A stretch of DNA of 64,000 nt, from the NCBI GenBank assembly GCA_013399895.1, contig VXBA01003284.1:372001-436000 (forward strand), read 5' to 3'. The notes beneath the pieces were generated by a model. It did not search any database and had not been told where the DNA came from. It saw only the letters and a list, made by a program, of their open reading frames with translations. Below are positions 62,601 to 64,000 of this stretch, in pieces. The DNA is from Serilophus lunatus. Lineage: Eukaryota; Chordata; Aves; Passeriformes; Eurylaimidae. Made by a program: the position numbers and the translations under genes. Numbering within the stretch: position 1 is the first letter of the stretch; each line of letters starts with the position of its first letter.

Positions 62601-64000
62601 CTAATTCTTTTAAAATAATCCTAAAATAAGATTTTGTCTGTCAGGTTTGAACATTAAATAGCTATGTACTAAGGTACTGATTCAAAAAGTAATAAAACCC
62701 CTAAATATTGTGATAAATACCAAAACATTGATTTGGGCCTGGTCTTCTTTTCCATCCTTTAGTAAAAGTTCGTTAAAAACAAGTGAATTAAAGCTTTCAG
62801 GTGTGTAAAATCTCTTCTGAAGACACAAAGTTATCTGACATACTGCTTGATTAAATAAAAAAAAATATTGCATTCCCCTGTAAATTTTACTTTATTAGAA
62901 AAAAAATATTCAGCTCAGACTTCATTATGGATCACAGCATAATCCAAGAAAATTACAGGTTAAAACCAGTTGTTCCTGCTAAAACCTAATTATACTGAAC
63001 AGTCAGACTCTTGGAGAAGAAAAGAAGGTAGCCCCTGCGGGCAAGGGTGTATTGAGCGCTCTGATACCCGACTACCACACAGTGAACAGAGGATGAAAAG
63101 GATTTCTTTTAGAAAGGTAGGGGTCAGCAAGAAAACCAAATGAGACTTTATTTCCTATGTCGTCTGCCTTTGATGATAAATAAGAGATAATAAGCACTGA
63201 ATGCTTTTTGATTATTTTGATATTGATTTTTATTCATGTCATAAAGTGAAAACTGGATAAACTGGATTGCAAATCTGTATATTTTCCTTGAAACTGTCTG
63301 CTGGAGCAGCACAGTCATTTGTATTCCAGAGATGGCTGTACATGGTAACCCATGCCGTAAAATGCCACTTACATGAAATACAAAGAAAATGCCGAGGAGT
63401 TGTGGGTTTGGCGGTTTGGGGTTGGTTTTTTTTTGTTTGTTTTGTTGGGTTTTTTTCATATAAAAGAGATTTCCCCCATTCTTTCAGTGTTTCCCACCAG
63501 CAATGACAACTTGGACACCTGGAGTTTTCTGCCAGGGAGAAAACGGTCTCCAAGGTAATGGGGACACACAGCTGAACTCAAAATGTCACAAACTTCATTT
63601 GATTTAATCTCGGAGGCAATAGCTTTGGTACATTGGCCATTCAGAACTTCTAAATGGAGACATACCATTTGTAAATGACATGATGAGCGTATCATACTAT
63701 GATTAATAAAAGCACAGCACGAGTTCTCTTTGAAAAATGACCAAACTCAAACAGGTAAATGTCAAACATGATGTTGTGGCAATTCTGTAGAAGCATATAT
63801 TTAAAACCAGATTGCTAAAAGCTATGGAAAATTCACAATAAAGATGAATTTGCATATTCTGAAGTTAAAATATTAGGGATTCTCTGCCTTATTAGTAAGT
63901 TGGCTATGTACATCTTAGGAAAAGGGAAGGGGAGAAGTGTTTGGAGAAAGTGTATTGGTTTTGAAATATTTTAATTCGCTAGATGGGGAAAATGGGTCAC
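59668..64000. other. Intergenic, no gene recognised
   Basis: AT-rich, with a G/T-rich tract at about 63405-63458 and a pyrimidine-rich stretch at 61240-61310. The only open frame I would single out is at 60895-61095 (minus strand), listed separately. Confidence 0.65.
60895..61095 (-). other. Small ORF of 66 codons, unrecognised, doubtful
   Basis: The minus-strand frame starts at a good context (GAAAATGGCT) and reads MATAPTTLKPQFSLHKDV, later VLTGRHGKIRDSCLQ, ending AKS. Its balanced composition stands out from the T- or K-rich chance frames nearby. I recognise no family. It could be a small gene, the fragment of a processed pseudogene, or chance. No splice or polyadenylation context supports it. 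Confidence 0.2.

Noticed and set aside
52331..64000. RBM46 or another LRAT neighbour
   Set aside because: No RNA-recognition-motif signatures (such as the FVGKIP or GYAFV types) seen in any frame, although short exons could be missed by eye.
1..64000. tRNA, rRNA, CRISPR array, prokaryotic operon or phage features
   Set aside because: The sequence is vertebrate nuclear DNA with split genes and LINEs; no cloverleaf with A/B boxes and no regularly spaced repeats were noticed.

Overview
This looks like nuclear DNA from a bird, probably not a galliform. The evidence is AT-rich intergenic and intronic sequence, several CR1 LINE fragments with avian-type 3' ends, and a solo LTR resembling endogenous-retrovirus LTRs common in neoavian genomes. 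A 34-base N run and one isolated N mark it as draft assembly. Species cannot be named from sequence alone.

Two protein-coding genes are supported, both on the + strand. From before base 1 to about 43690 lies the 3' part of a large gene, of which twelve coding exons (3399 to 43156) can be placed. They join in one continuous frame of 385 codons plus stop. The product is an AtuA/DUF1446-type protein with the C-terminal AtuA-like ferredoxin-fold domain, a family best known from bacterial acyclic-terpene catabolism and from fungi. The N-terminal part lies upstream of the window. All introns are GT-AG except the last, which reads as GC-AG.

About 5.9 kb downstream, a CpG island (about 48050-49790) holds the promoter and first coding exon of LRAT (lecithin retinol acyltransferase). 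LRAT has two coding exons (49105-49647 and 50052-50204), 231 residues and all catalytic residues. Its 3' UTR probably runs to about 52330.

The rest is introns and flanks. One intron of the AtuA-like gene (25293-30716) carries a nested transposon cluster. It holds a minus-strand retroviral gag-like remnant (about 26850-27960), two CR1 copies in opposite orientation (28008-28628 and 28650-29270), and a minus-strand LTR (29595-30089). The order suggests the 5' part of one old provirus split by CR1 insertions. Other CR1 copies lie at 7684-8500 (-) and 59245-59667 (+). I recognise no gene in 52331-64000, apart from a doubtful 66-codon ORF at 60895-61095 (-).

A functional link between the two genes is only a suggestion: both families touch isoprenoid chemistry (terpenes and retinol). 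No operon-like or shared-promoter structure is visible.
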